DNA from: Chloroflexota bacterium
GTDB taxonomy: Bacteria > Chloroflexota > UBA11872
DNA: 64,000 bases
Direction: 5' to 3'
Assembly (NCBI GenBank): GCA_022821645.1
Contig: JAJEDE010000022.1
Location: forward strand, 177,838 to 241,837
The number at the start of each line of letters is the position of its first letter. The first letter of the stretch is position 1. Below, one piece after another: positions 43,238-52,096 of the stretch. The position numbers and the translations under genes are program-made. The notes beneath the pieces are model-generated. The model did no database searches, was not told where the DNA came from, and saw only the letters and a list, made by a program, of their open reading frames with translations.

Positions 43238-43906
43238 TCAGTCGGGTGTCTTTCGTGGATTCTTCACACCAGTGGCTAGCTTATTTCGGGTCTCGCGTTT
43301 CACTCGGGCCGCCAGGCGATCCTCATTCGTTGTCAGGAAGTGTCGGACAGCCTTGGGGTCGTGGGGGGCCAGCACTCGCAGGGCCCAGGAGAGAGCTTTG
43401 ACGACCATGTCGTCGCGATCGTCGGCCAGTAATTCGCAGACGGCGAGCGTGCGCGGAGCATCGCCGTAGCCGCCGCGAGTCTTCGTATTCAGGCCGACGG
43501 TGGCGACAAGCGCGGTGCGCCGCCACCAGCGATCGGGGGACCTGGCCCAGCGGTGGACGTCCTGATCGCTGATCTGCCGTTTCACCCAGGCGGGGCCGGC
43601 CACGTACCCACCGAAGACATCGACCGAGGCCCAGTCGGCGAGGCCCCGGCCGAGGTTCTCGATAGTTGCAGCGTCGAGCGCCCTGAGGGTGGGGCGGTGG
43701 AAATGTACGATCTCGTAGGCCCAGATTCGCAGGTCCAGGTCTATCAAGAGCGCGGCCAACTCAAGCACCTGTTCCGGCTGGGCGCCTGCGATTTTCCTGG
43801 AGAATTCGCGGCGGATGGGCCGGACACGCGGCACCGTTGGGGAGGGTAGGGCGTCGACACGGGCGCGGAATTCGCGAGCGAGGGACTCGGCGTTGAGGGA
43901 TTCCAT
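43238..43906 (-). CDS. DNA alkylation repair protein, AlkD-like HEAT-repeat
   Basis: 222 residues from ATG 43904-43906. All-helical, with VRPIRREFSRKIAGA, LIDLDLRIWAYEIVHFH, DWASVDVFGGYVAGPA and DRWWRRTALVATVGLN, matching AlkD-like DNA glycosylases. AlkD removes positively charged alkylated bases without base flipping. Trp residues that could line the DNA lesion are present (DWASVD, RWWRR). The gene is unusual in sitting between two TA loci. Confidence 0.85.
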   Translation of the reverse strand: MESLNAESLAREFRARVDALPSPTVPRVRPIRREFSRKIAGAQPEQVLELAALLIDLDLRIWAYEIVHFHRPTLRALDAATIENLGRGLADWASVDVFGGYVAGPAWVKRQISDQDVHRWARSPDRWWRRTALVATVGLNTKTRGGYGDAPRTLAVCELLADDRDDMVVKALSWALRVLAPHDPKAVRHFLTTNEDRLAARVKRETRNKLATGVKNPRKTPD

Positions 43907-43936
43907 CGTAGATTCCTGAGATCGGCCTGGGCGCAC

Positions 43937-44359
43937 TCAGCGATTAGCCCAGGGGTCAATCACGTCAATCCCACTCCCCTCGAAGCCGGCGACGTCCCGG
44001 GTTGCCACTGACGCTCCTCGGCAACCGGCTATGGCCGCGATCTGGCAGTCGGCGTGGTTGATGGGACGGCCGGCAGCGCGTCGAGCGGCAGCTATAACGG
44101 CGTAGGCCTGAGCCGCCACACGGTCAAAGGGAAGGATACGGCCGGCGAAGTCTTCCGAGAGCATTCCTTCAATCTGGTCCAGCAATTGGGTTCGTCGTTT
44201 ACCGGGTGGGAGGATTTCCACGCCGTAGCGCAACTCGGCTTCGCTGACGGTGGAGAGGAACAACCGTGGAACCGACTGTCCGGCCACCCAGTCCATGACG
44301 CGGGAACTGGGATTTGGGCGCATCAACTCCGAGACGACGTTGGTGTCCAGGACGATCAT
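43937..44359 (-). CDS. PIN-domain toxin, FitB/VapC-like
   Basis: 140 residues from ATG 44357-44359. The acidic PIN residues are in MIVLDTNVVSELMRP, TVSEAELRYGVEIL, NHADCQIAAIA and VATRDVAGFEG. FitB-type wording (TNVxSELMRPxP, LPPGKRR) is clear. FitB pairs with FitA, a ribbon-helix-helix DNA-binding partner encoded 10 nt upstream here. The target RNA is unknown. Confidence 0.92.
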   Translation of the reverse strand: MIVLDTNVVSELMRPNPSSRVMDWVAGQSVPRLFLSTVSEAELRYGVEILPPGKRRTQLLDQIEGMLSEDFAGRILPFDRVAAQAYAVIAAARRAAGRPINHADCQIAAIAGCRGASVATRDVAGFEGSGIDVIDPWANR

Positions 44360-44369
44360 CGCGGCCGCA

Positions 44370-44615
44370 TCAGTCGAACCGAGGCGGCTTGCGCATGGGT
44401 GAGCGAGGCGGCAGGTCCAGTTCGACGCCGCCCAAAGGCGCGAACCGAGCACGGATCGCGCTTGCCAGATTCTCCGGCGCCGCAGGCTGGGTGTTCAGCG
44501 CCGTCCGCAGGATGTCGCGGGCTTCCTCCTCCATGGACCGCCCGTTCTCAGCCGCCCGGACGCGCAACCGCTGCTTCAGCCCTTCGTCGAGGTTGCGCAC
44601 GATGATGCTGGCCAT
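44370..44615 (-). CDS. FitA-like ribbon-helix-helix antitoxin
   Basis: 81 residues from ATG 44613-44615. MASIIVRNLDEGLKQRLRVR, then AAENGRSMEEEARDIL, is the FitA DNA-binding fold. The C-terminal tail (IRARFAPLGGVELDLPPRS) includes the conserved Arg-containing toxin-blocking stretch. It lies directly upstream of the FitB-like toxin. An 18-bp palindrome and a TGATAGCA motif known from FitAB operators lie just upstream of its start. Confidence 0.92.
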   Translation of the reverse strand: MASIIVRNLDEGLKQRLRVRAAENGRSMEEEARDILRTALNTQPAAPENLASAIRARFAPLGGVELDLPPRSPMRKPPRFD

Positions 44616-44645
44616 TAGAGAGCCTCCGTGTCCGACACCACAGCA

Positions 44646-44676
44646 TGATAGCAATGATTGCATTGATATCAATGCA
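44646..44676. promoter_or_regulatory. FitAB-type operator candidate
   Basis: TGATAGCA at 44646-44653 matches the half-site bound by gonococcal FitAB (established knowledge). Beside it is a perfect 18-bp palindrome TGCATTGATATCAATGCA (44659-44676). The block begins 31 nt before the antitoxin start. Binding is inferred. Confidence 0.5.
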
Positions 44677-44747
44677 TATCCCCGACGGAGCGCTTGTACT
44701 TTCCGACCGACTACGGCCCTGAAACGTCTGACCTGGAAGGCTGGGCG

Positions 44748-45560
44748 TTAGACCTCGAGGCCGGTCATCCGGCTGCTGGCCGAACCGGGGAGCTCAATGG
44801 AAAGGCCGCCGTCCACCACCAGCGATTCGCCCGTCACGAAGCTGGCCAGGTCGGAGACCAGAAACAGCACCGCGTTGGCAATATCCTGCGCGTCGCCCCG
44901 GCGGCAGATCGGGTTCTGAAGAGCCTGGCGTTCGTCCAGCTCGGGCGTAGGCGCAAGGGCGGCGGCTTCGTATTTCACGTCGGTCATGATGCCGCCGGGC
45001 AGGATGCTGTTGGCGCGGATGCCGTGTTCGCCATAGGCCACGGCCACGTTACGCATCAGGCCGTTGATCGCGGCCTTGGCGGCTTCGTAGGGGCCTTCGA
45101 TCGCGTTGGCCTGGATGGCGTGAGCGGACGAAATGCCAACGATGGACCCGCCGCCCCCGGCGATCATGTGGGGAATCGCCAGCTTGCAGGCCATGAAGTG
45201 GGACTTGATTAGCACATCCTGGCTGCGGTCCCAGTCCGCCTCGGTCACATCCACCAGCTTGTCGTGCGGGTGCCAGCGGGCGTTGTTGACCACCGCATAG
45301 ACGCCGCCAAACGCTTCCAGAGCGGTCTGAACCATCGCTTCGCAGCCGGCCATGGTCCCCACGTCCGCGTGGACATAGGCCGCGCGGCCGCCGGCGTCGC
45401 GAATCTCGGCTTCAACGCGCTGGCCGCGGTCGTCGTTGAGGTCCGCCAACACCACCGGCATGTCGTGGCGGGCCAGGGTCACGGCCGTGTTGCGGCCAAT
45501 GCCCTGGGCGGCCCCGGTAACGATGGCGACGCGGTCCTTCAGTTCAGCAAAGGGGAGCAT
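44748..45560 (-). CDS. Short-chain dehydrogenase/reductase
   Basis: 270 residues. The NAD(P) loop VTGAAQGIGRN is in place. The Asp in VVLADLND favours NAD. The catalytic tetrad is seen: Asn in NNARW, Ser in IVGISSAHA, and Tyr/Lys in YEAAKAA. The length fits classical SDR enzymes. Substrate unknown; glucose- or sterol-type alcohol oxidations are common. Confidence 0.93.
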   Translation of the reverse strand: MLPFAELKDRVAIVTGAAQGIGRNTAVTLARHDMPVVLADLNDDRGQRVEAEIRDAGGRAAYVHADVGTMAGCEAMVQTALEAFGGVYAVVNNARWHPHDKLVDVTEADWDRSQDVLIKSHFMACKLAIPHMIAGGGGSIVGISSAHAIQANAIEGPYEAAKAAINGLMRNVAVAYGEHGIRANSILPGGIMTDVKYEAAALAPTPELDERQALQNPICRRGDAQDIANAVLFLVSDLASFVTGESLVVDGGLSIELPGSASSRMTGLEV

Positions 45561-45948
45561 GGGCCGGTTAGCTATCCGTTAGTGATGTGGAACGTGCACG
45601 CGCTTCACTCTATACGTCTTTTCCGCGTGCTGCCGACCCGTCGGGCCTCCACCCCAAAACCACCGCCACGTCCTCAGGCATCAATCTCCGCGGCCCCTCC
45701 CCATCAAGCCCCCCAAGCCAACAACCCCACCGCCCCAACCCACCCGTTCGTGGTGAGCCGCCCCGGAGTCCGCGGAAGACCGTGTCCAACCACACCCCCC
45801 GGCAGCAACCGCACCCATGCCCTCCGCCACCTCATCTTCTCGGCTCCTCTCTTCCCTCACCTCTTCCCCACCCCACCCCTCCGAGCATCCCGGCGGCTGG
45901 CGAACCGACGGCGGATAGGATGGCGGCAGGGGAAACGGTAATCCGCAA
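45561..45948. other. C/T-rich gap with a dispersed hairpin repeat
   Basis: Non-coding; open frames here are low-complexity. A copy of the dispersed GTGGTGAGCC...CCAACCAC hairpin repeat lies at 45746-45795. C/T-rich runs follow (45828-45890). The promoter of the AlbA_2 gene should lie at the right end. Confidence 0.5.
45746..45795. repeat. Dispersed palindromic repeat, family 1
   Basis: GTTCGTGGTGAGCC, an inner hairpin, then GACCGTGTCCAACCACAC. The ends GTGGT and ACCAC pair, and the inner part pairs on itself. Related copies are at 47703-47770, 56344-56398 and 56569-56622. Confidence 0.6.
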
Positions 45949-47688
45949 ATGACCCACAGCAACCAAGAGATCGCCCGGCGGCTGCAACTGGGCGAGGACA
46001 GCGCCTGGGAATTCAAGCAGGTCGAGTTCGCTGGCGATCAACCCAAAAGCCCGGAACGCGGGGACCTGGCGGACGAGATCGTGGCGTTCGCCAACGCCGA
46101 CGGCGGCGCCCTCCTCTGCATATTCACCGAAGAAGGCGAAGTGCAGGACATGACGCGTGAACGCCTCAGTGCGCTGGACAACTACGTCGTCCGGGTCAGT
46201 TCCGATTCAATCGAGCCTCCCGTTCGCATCCGCACTCGGCACACGGAGATCCCCGACGGCAAGAGATTGCTGATCGTCGATGTACCCGCGGGCGATTCCC
46301 CGCACGAGCGTTCCGGCCAGCGGTACATCCGCATCGGCGGCTCCAAGCGAAGGATGACCGGCGATGAGTGGCTGCGCTTGGCGCAACGTCGCGCGCAGGC
46401 CCGCTACCGATCCTTTGACGAACAAACGGTTCCAGGCACCGGATTCAACACCCTGGACGAGTCCCTCTGGAAACCACTGTTGAGCGCCGAAGGCGCCGCC
46501 GAGCCTGAGGTGGCGCTCGGCAGATTGGCCCTTCTCGCAAACGACGAGGCTGGCATCCCACGCGCCACGGTCGCCGGCGTCTTGCTATGCGCGCCGGATC
46601 CCCGGCAGTGGCTGCCAAACGCCGCTATCACCGCCACCCGGTATCGGGGTAACGACCGTGCCTCCGGCCAGATCGACGCGCAGGAGATTTCCGGTCCGTT
46701 GAACCGGCAGATCGCCCAGGCCGTCTCCTTCGCCCTGCGCAACATGCAGGTCGCCGCCCGCAAGGACCCGGGGCGCGTTGACCTCCCCCAATACAGCCAC
46801 CGGGCCTTGTTCGAGGCCCTCGTCAACGCCGTCGTGCATCGCGACTACTCGATACGCGGCAGCAAAATTCGGCTCTCAATGTTCGCTGACCGACTGGAAA
46901 TCCAGTCGCCCGGCTCGCTGCCCAACAACCTCACCGTCGAAAGCATGGAAACGCGCCAGGTCACCCGCAACGAAGCGTTAACGTCCGTGCTGGCGCGCCT
47001 GCCGGTTGGCGGCATTCAGGGCTCGCAGGAGCGGCAGTACTTCATGGAACGCCGCGGCGACGGCGTGCCCATCATTCGGCGCGAGACTCAGGAACTCTGT
47101 GGGCAGCTGCCCGCGTACCGGGTCATCGACGACGCCGAAGTCCGCCTCACCATCCCCGCCGCCACCCATGAACACAGCCCGTCCAGCAGCGTCATTACCG
47201 TGAGGTCCGCCGGTCAGCCCTTGTTTGGCGTCGACGTCCTTGTGCTCTTCCCGAACAAGACCTGGAAGCGTTCGACCACTAATGAAGACGGCGAGGCGTC
47301 GGTGGAGCTCTACACATCCCACCTCCCAACGACCGTGTTTGCTGCCGCTGGCGGTCACGCGGCGCGCCTGGAACGTGACTGGACGCCCAGCCAGCGCGCG
47401 CTCTCACTCGACCTGCAAGTCCTGCCGGATGGCGGCAGCGTCATTTTTCCCGAAGCGGTCGGGCGCCTGCCCATCCTCAAGGGGCGCCTCAACCCCGTAC
47501 GCGATGCGCAGGACAGGACCTACCTCTACGCCAATAACATCGCGATCAACCAGGGCCAGCCCCAACCCGTCCACTTCGCCCCCGGCGAAGAGCTGCGCCT
47601 CACCGATGCCGACGGCCGGGAATCGCTAATTCGAATCCTCGATGTAGTCGGCCGCTCAGCCCTCCTCGAATACCGACCCGTCCCCTAA
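45949..47688 (+). CDS. Schlafen-type AlbA_2 ATP-binding protein with C-terminal beta-sandwich
   Basis: 579 residues. The N-terminal AlbA_2 domain (about 10-125) has WEFKQVEF and DEIVAFANADGGALLCIF. A second conserved block (about 283-330, HRALFEALVNAVVHRDYSIR) is typical of AlbA_2 RecG-like regulators with a HATPase-like region. Residues about 414-480 (VRSAGQPLFGVDVLVLFPNK, NEDGEASVELYT) look like a carboxypeptidase-regulatory-like beta-sandwich, usually seen in exported proteins. No signal peptide. AlbA_2 proteins occur in regulation and phage defence; the role here is unknown. Confidence 0.82.
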   Translation: MTHSNQEIARRLQLGEDSAWEFKQVEFAGDQPKSPERGDLADEIVAFANADGGALLCIFTEEGEVQDMTRERLSALDNYVVRVSSDSIEPPVRIRTRHTEIPDGKRLLIVDVPAGDSPHERSGQRYIRIGGSKRRMTGDEWLRLAQRRAQARYRSFDEQTVPGTGFNTLDESLWKPLLSAEGAAEPEVALGRLALLANDEAGIPRATVAGVLLCAPDPRQWLPNAAITATRYRGNDRASGQIDAQEISGPLNRQIAQAVSFALRNMQVAARKDPGRVDLPQYSHRALFEALVNAVVHRDYSIRGSKIRLSMFADRLEIQSPGSLPNNLTVESMETRQVTRNEALTSVLARLPVGGIQGSQERQYFMERRGDGVPIIRRETQELCGQLPAYRVIDDAEVRLTIPAATHEHSPSSSVITVRSAGQPLFGVDVLVLFPNKTWKRSTTNEDGEASVELYTSHLPTTVFAAAGGHAARLERDWTPSQRALSLDLQVLPDGGSVIFPEAVGRLPILKGRLNPVRDAQDRTYLYANNIAINQGQPQPVHFAPGEELRLTDADGRESLIRILDVVGRSALLEYRPVP

Positions 47689-48155
47689 ACCAGCCCCCAT
47701 CCCATTCGTGGTGAGCCGGCCCGCCGTCCCCGGCGGCCCGCAGAGCCTGCCCTGAGCCTGTCGAGTGGGGATTCTCGCCTGTACCGCTCCTACGCCCGTT
47801 ATTCCGCCTCCACCGCCAGATCATTCGCCTCGACTATGGTCCATCCAGGAATAATCACGTCACTAACTCACGCTTTTCATAGTCGCGTTACTTCGCGGGT
47901 GATAACGGAACAAAGACCTCGATTAGCTTGCCAGAGATTAGGTTTGACACTCCACAGTTACGTGGTTGTCAGGGAATCTCCACCGACGCCCGGGATCCCG
48001 AGACTCGAGACCCCGGCCGTCACACGCGATGTCGGGACCGCAATCGACGGTCGTGGCTGCTGAAGTGGTAGATTACCGGCGGCTTCCGACCCCCGCGTAA
48101 CCAAGGGTCCGTCATTACAGGATCGTATACGTCCGGCGGACCGATAGGCGTACTC
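47689..48155. other. Gap with a degenerate dispersed repeat, upstream of hemH
   Basis: No gene is seen. A family-1 repeat lies at 47703-47770 with inner GGCCCGCCG / CGGCGGCCC arms and a CCTGAGCCTGTCGA end common in environmental bacterial intergenic repeats. From 47,840 the sequence is less GC-rich and probably carries the hemH promoter. Confidence 0.5.
47703..47770. repeat. Dispersed palindromic repeat, family 1 (composite copy)
   Basis: ATTCGTGGTGAGCC followed by the inverted pair GGCCCGCCG...CGGCGGCCC and then GCCTGCCCTGAGCCTGTCGA. It looks like a family-1 end joined to a second repeat type. Confidence 0.5.
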
Positions 48156-49118
48156 GTGACAAACTGCGGGACGCCCGATGCTCCAACCACTGCCGCAACT
48201 CGTCGGTACCTTGCCGAGTTTCTTGCCGACCCGCGGATGATCGAGCTGCCGCGCTGGCTCTGGAGGCTCGTCCTGCACGGCGTGGTGTTGCGAACGCGCC
48301 CCCGGCGCTCCGCCCGCCTGTACGAGAGCATCTGGGAACCCGACGGCTCGCCGATTCTCCTCAACTCACAGGCCATTGTTGATTCCCTCGCAGTTCGGTG
48401 GGCCGAACGGAAGCGCCCGCGCATGGTGGTGTCGCTGGGCATGCGGTATGGGAACCCATCGATACGGCAAGCCCTCGGCACCTTGCGTGACGCGGGGGCG
48501 ACTCGCATCGTGGTCCTGCCCCTGTATCCGCAATACTCCGCCGTAACCGTAGGTTCGGCATTCGACGCAGTCACGGACACGTTGTGCGGCTGGCGTCGCG
48601 TGCCGGCGGTGCGCTTCATCGACCAGTACCACGCCAACCCCGGCTACATCCAGGCGCTCGCAAAGTCGATCGAGTCTGCGTGGTCCCGGGACGGGCGCCC
48701 CAACCTCCTGCTGTTCTCCTTCCACGGACTGCCGCAGTCGTACTGCGACAAGGGCGACCCGTACCCCGGCCAATGCCAGGCGACGGCGCGTTTGGTCGCC
48801 GAGACCGTGGGAATCCCGGACGACCAGTGGTCAGTCGCCTTCCAATCCAGATTCGGCCCCGGCGAGTGGCTGCGACCGTACATGGAAGAGACGGTTGCCG
48901 ATCTTGGCCAGCAGCGTCTTCGCAGAGTTGACGTGATCAGCCCCGGATTCGCGGTTGACTGCCTGGAGACGCTGGAAGAAATCGAGATCCGGGCGGGCGA
49001 GACGTTCGTCCACGCCGGCGGTGGAGTTCTGCGCTATATCCCGGCACTCAACGCCGACAGCCTCCATGTGTCAACACTCGCGGGAGTCGTGGAGGAAGTC
49101 GCCAGCGACTGGGCCTAG
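48156..49118 (+). CDS. hemH: Ferrochelatase
   Basis: 320 residues from GTG 48156. TNCGTPDAPTTAATRRYLAE is the conserved N-terminus, and LFSFHGLPQSY holds the catalytic His. CDKGDPYPGQC, SRFGPGEWLRPY and VISPGFAVDCLETLEEI follow in family order. It inserts iron into protoporphyrin. The codons before GTG 48156 read IGVLV, the strand expected in ferrochelatases, yet have no ATG, GTG or TTG nearby. The true start may be a rare codon (such as ATT 48114) or a start was lost. The iron locus 50.7-56 kb is nearby. Confidence 0.93.
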   Translation: MTNCGTPDAPTTAATRRYLAEFLADPRMIELPRWLWRLVLHGVVLRTRPRRSARLYESIWEPDGSPILLNSQAIVDSLAVRWAERKRPRMVVSLGMRYGNPSIRQALGTLRDAGATRIVVLPLYPQYSAVTVGSAFDAVTDTLCGWRRVPAVRFIDQYHANPGYIQALAKSIESAWSRDGRPNLLLFSFHGLPQSYCDKGDPYPGQCQATARLVAETVGIPDDQWSVAFQSRFGPGEWLRPYMEETVADLGQQRLRRVDVISPGFAVDCLETLEEIEIRAGETFVHAGGGVLRYIPALNADSLHVSTLAGVVEEVASDWA

Positions 49119-49146
49119 GACCGAAGCGCGGCGCGGCGCTCCGACG

Positions 49147-50346
49147 CTATCTGGTATCCCCCAGGCGTCGCAGGGCCGCGACGACCGGCACGGCAATCAA
49201 CACGACCACCGCCGCAGTAAAGAAGGGCAGAGCAATCATGTCGTCGAAGAGCCCGACCAGCCGCCCGCTCCCGGCCGACCCTACGGCCACGCCCAGCGAG
49301 TACACCGCGTAGAAGATCCCGAACGCAATGCCGCGCCGCGCGGGCCCGGCGGCTTCCGCCACCAGCGCCGTCGCCGCCGGGAACACCAGCCCGTACCCCA
49401 GGCCAAACACAGCCATGCCGGCCGCAACCACGCCATAGGTTTCCGCCACGCCCAGCACGGCCAGCCCCCCGGCGACTCCGAGCAGTCCAAAGACCAGCGG
49501 AACAAAGCGGCCAATCCGGTCGCTGGCGCCTCCAATTGGACTTGCCATCACCAGCATCGAGACAAGCGCATAGATGGCAAAGCTGTATCCCGCCCGGGCC
49601 GCCGACTCACCCTGGTTTTCCAACACCAGTGGCAAGTGCGCCACCAGCACGCCAACGCCAACCGTGATCGCGAACTGGGCGGCAAAAGCCGACGACAAGA
49701 TTCGGCCGCTGAGCCCCGACCCCGACGGCCTCGCTTCGGCGCTCGCTGTCCGCGAGCGCATCGACGACGGCAGTTCTCGTGTAACGGCCACGAATGCAAC
49801 GAGCGTAACGGCCAGGAAAACCGCGTCGACAAAGAACACCGCATCAGCGCCCCAGGCATCCCTGAGAATGCCCGCGGCCGGCGGCCCGATCATGGCGGGC
49901 ACCGCAATCATGGCGCCGGCCAGGCCCATCGCCCGGCCTCGTTGATCCGAGTCGACCCAGTCACCGATGATCGCGAACGCCCCGGGCGTCAGCGCCGCCG
50001 CTCCGATGCCGTGGATCGCACGCGCGAACAGGAGCTGCTCTGGCGATTGCACGAACGCGTAGCTGAGCACCGCGAGCGCTGTAATCCCCAGACCGAAGAT
50101 GATGGGTTGGCGGCGGCCCAACCGGTCCAGGACAAACCCCACCCCCAGGTTGCCGAACAGATTCGTCACCGAGTACATCGCAACGATGAGGCCAACGACC
50201 GCGGCCGAGGCCCCAAGATTCCGGGCGTGCGGCGCCATGGTGGGGAACTGCACGAACAGATCGAAGAACGCCGCCAGAATGACCAGCCGTGCGGCCCACA
50301 CCGAATGTCGGGCGATGCCGGAGGCGCGCAGTGTCTGCGAGGCCAT
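49147..50346 (-). CDS. Major facilitator superfamily transporter
   Basis: 399 residues with about twelve membrane spans in two halves. The loop 2-3 signature reads GVGFVLDRLGRRQPIIFG and the matching second-half loop reads PIGGASDRIGRF. IHGIGAAALTPGAFAIIGDWV is the typical helix 4 region of drug-efflux members. The substrate is unknown. It is convergent with hemH and divergent from the HTTM gene. Confidence 0.92.
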   Translation of the reverse strand: MASQTLRASGIARHSVWAARLVILAAFFDLFVQFPTMAPHARNLGASAAVVGLIVAMYSVTNLFGNLGVGFVLDRLGRRQPIIFGLGITALAVLSYAFVQSPEQLLFARAIHGIGAAALTPGAFAIIGDWVDSDQRGRAMGLAGAMIAVPAMIGPPAAGILRDAWGADAVFFVDAVFLAVTLVAFVAVTRELPSSMRSRTASAEARPSGSGLSGRILSSAFAAQFAITVGVGVLVAHLPLVLENQGESAARAGYSFAIYALVSMLVMASPIGGASDRIGRFVPLVFGLLGVAGGLAVLGVAETYGVVAAGMAVFGLGYGLVFPAATALVAEAAGPARRGIAFGIFYAVYSLGVAVGSAGSGRLVGLFDDMIALPFFTAAVVVLIAVPVVAALRRLGDTR

Positions 50347-50686
50347 CAGTTCTCCAGGCTCACGTCAGGCAATCCCATCCGCACCGTGAGCGTGTATCCA
50401 GTTCGGATCAAGGCTTAGTCTTGCAGTGTATCGTAGCAATAAATTCAAATAAATGGGTAAAAGTAAACCCCCGTAGTATTCCAATATAAATGACGGTGAA
50501 TGACGATCCTACGACTCGAGTGCTCGAACGCTTGGGCCGCCACGGCTATATGCGCCGGCCGAGCTTCATTCCGGTGCAACTGGACTCTGAGACTTGCCAA
50601 ACGTGGCGGTGCGTCAGTCAATAGTCTTGGCCTCGGCTAGGCTGCCCGCGAACGTAGGACCAAAACACCAGCTCCGTCGAAACTCA
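50347..50686. other. AT-richer divergent promoter region
   Basis: Between the divergent MFS and HTTM genes. 50420-50490 is markedly AT-rich and probably carries promoters. A 44-codon frame from ATG 50490 to 50624 (MTVNDDPTTRVLERLGRH...) has no Shine-Dalgarno and is not called as a gene. Confidence 0.45.
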
Positions 50687-52087
50687 ATGGTCACTCGCAA
50701 AGCCGGCAGGCCGGCAGTGTCCCGCGCGCAGCTCGAACTCGACAGGCTCGCGGCCCGCGCTGTCCTCCCGGCCAGCGCCGCTTCCGCCGCCGCCTTTCGT
50801 ATTGCGTTTGGGCTCTTGGGTCTCGTCGCGGTCGTGCGCACCTGGGTGCTTGGCTGGATCGACGAGCTGTACCTGGCGCCCACCCACCACTTCAGTTACC
50901 TCGGATTCGGTTGGGTCCAGCCGTGGCCGGCCTGGGGCATGTACGTGCACTTCGCGCTTCTGGGCCTGGCCAGCCTCGCGATCGCACTCGGGTACCGCTA
51001 TCGGCTTGCTACGGCGGCGTTCTTCGTCCTGTTTACCTACGTCGAACTCATCGACAAGACCACCTACCTCAATCACTACTACTGGATGAGCCTGACCAGC
51101 CTGCTCATGGTCGTTCTACCCCTGCACCGCACCGCCTCGCTGGATGCGAGACGCAACCCCGTCCGCCCGCCGCCAACCGTAGCTGCGTGGGTTATTTGGG
51201 CACTTCGGGCACAAGTCGGCGTCGTCTACGTGTTCGCCGGTCTCGCCAAGCTCAACCCTGATTGGCTGCTCTACGCCCAACCTCTGCGCATCTGGCTCTA
51301 CAACAGCGGTGACGTAGCGCTCATCGGACCCCTCCTCAGGCAGCCCTTCGCCGCCTATCTGGCCAGTTGGGCCGGCGCCGCCTACGACCTGACCATCGTC
51401 GGCTGGTTGCTATGGCCGCGCAGCCGCCCCGTGGCCTACGCGGCCGTCGTTGTCTTCCACGTGGCGACCTGGGCACTGTTCCCAATCGGAATGTTCCCCT
51501 GGGTCATGATCGCCTCCACGCTCATCTTCTTCCCGCCCGACTGGCCGCGGCGTCTCTGGACCTGGATCGGCCGCCCCCCGCCATCCGGCGATCTCGCTGC
51601 CTCATCGCCCCCGGCAATCCACCGGGTGTCCCGAGTCGCCGTCCTCGCCCTGGCGCTGGTCGCCCTCGCGCAGATCATCATTCCCCTCCGTCACTGGGCC
51701 TACCCCGGCAACGTCCGCTGGAACGAAGAGGGCTACCGCTTCGCCTGGCGCGTCATGCTCACCGAAAAGACCGGCGAGGCGCAGTTCCACGTCACCGATC
51801 CGGCCACAGGCGAGCGCTGGGTCGTCGGCCCGGACCAATACCTCACGCCGCTCCAGGTCGAGCGCATGGCCTACCAGCCAGACATGATCCTCGAAACCGC
51901 GCATCTCATCGCGCGGGACCATGCCCGGCAAGGGCGCGATGTCGAGGTGCGGGCCGAAGTCTTCGTGGCCTTCAACGGCCGTCAGGCGGCGCGGCTCATC
52001 GACCCGAACGTAAACCTCGCCCGGATTGAACACGGCCTGGCGCCCAAGACCTGGATCCTCCCAGCGCCGAACGCCTCGCCCGCCTAG
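50687..52087 (+). CDS. HTTM / vitamin K-dependent gamma-carboxylase-like membrane protein
   Basis: 466 residues from ATG 50687. Several membrane spans include FRIAFGLLGLVAVVRTWVL, HFALLGLASLAIALGYRY, and a middle set (VVYVFAGLAKLNPDWLLY, TIVGWLLWP). LIDKTTYLNHYYWMSLTSL and AGLAKLNPDW match the HTTM domain shared with vitamin K-dependent carboxylase. The extracytoplasmic C-terminal part (about 360-460) resembles the lumenal domain of that family. It is convergent with the imelysin operon, an association seen in other bacteria, so an iron-uptake role is plausible. Confidence 0.85.
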   Translation: MVTRKAGRPAVSRAQLELDRLAARAVLPASAASAAAFRIAFGLLGLVAVVRTWVLGWIDELYLAPTHHFSYLGFGWVQPWPAWGMYVHFALLGLASLAIALGYRYRLATAAFFVLFTYVELIDKTTYLNHYYWMSLTSLLMVVLPLHRTASLDARRNPVRPPPTVAAWVIWALRAQVGVVYVFAGLAKLNPDWLLYAQPLRIWLYNSGDVALIGPLLRQPFAAYLASWAGAAYDLTIVGWLLWPRSRPVAYAAVVVFHVATWALFPIGMFPWVMIASTLIFFPPDWPRRLWTWIGRPPPSGDLAASSPPAIHRVSRVAVLALALVALAQIIIPLRHWAYPGNVRWNEEGYRFAWRVMLTEKTGEAQFHVTDPATGERWVVGPDQYLTPLQVERMAYQPDMILETAHLIARDHARQGRDVEVRAEVFVAFNGRQAARLIDPNVNLARIEHGLAPKTWILPAPNASPA

Positions 52088-52096
52088 CCGGGCGCC

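Noticed and set aside
45561..45948. CRISPR-like regularity in C/T-rich gaps
   Set aside because: Repeats are dispersed singly with irregular spacing and no cas genes; they fit REP-like elements.
50490..50624. 44-codon frame between MFS and HTTM genes
   Set aside because: No Shine-Dalgarno, its start lies inside a TATAAA-like element, and no similarity is recognised.
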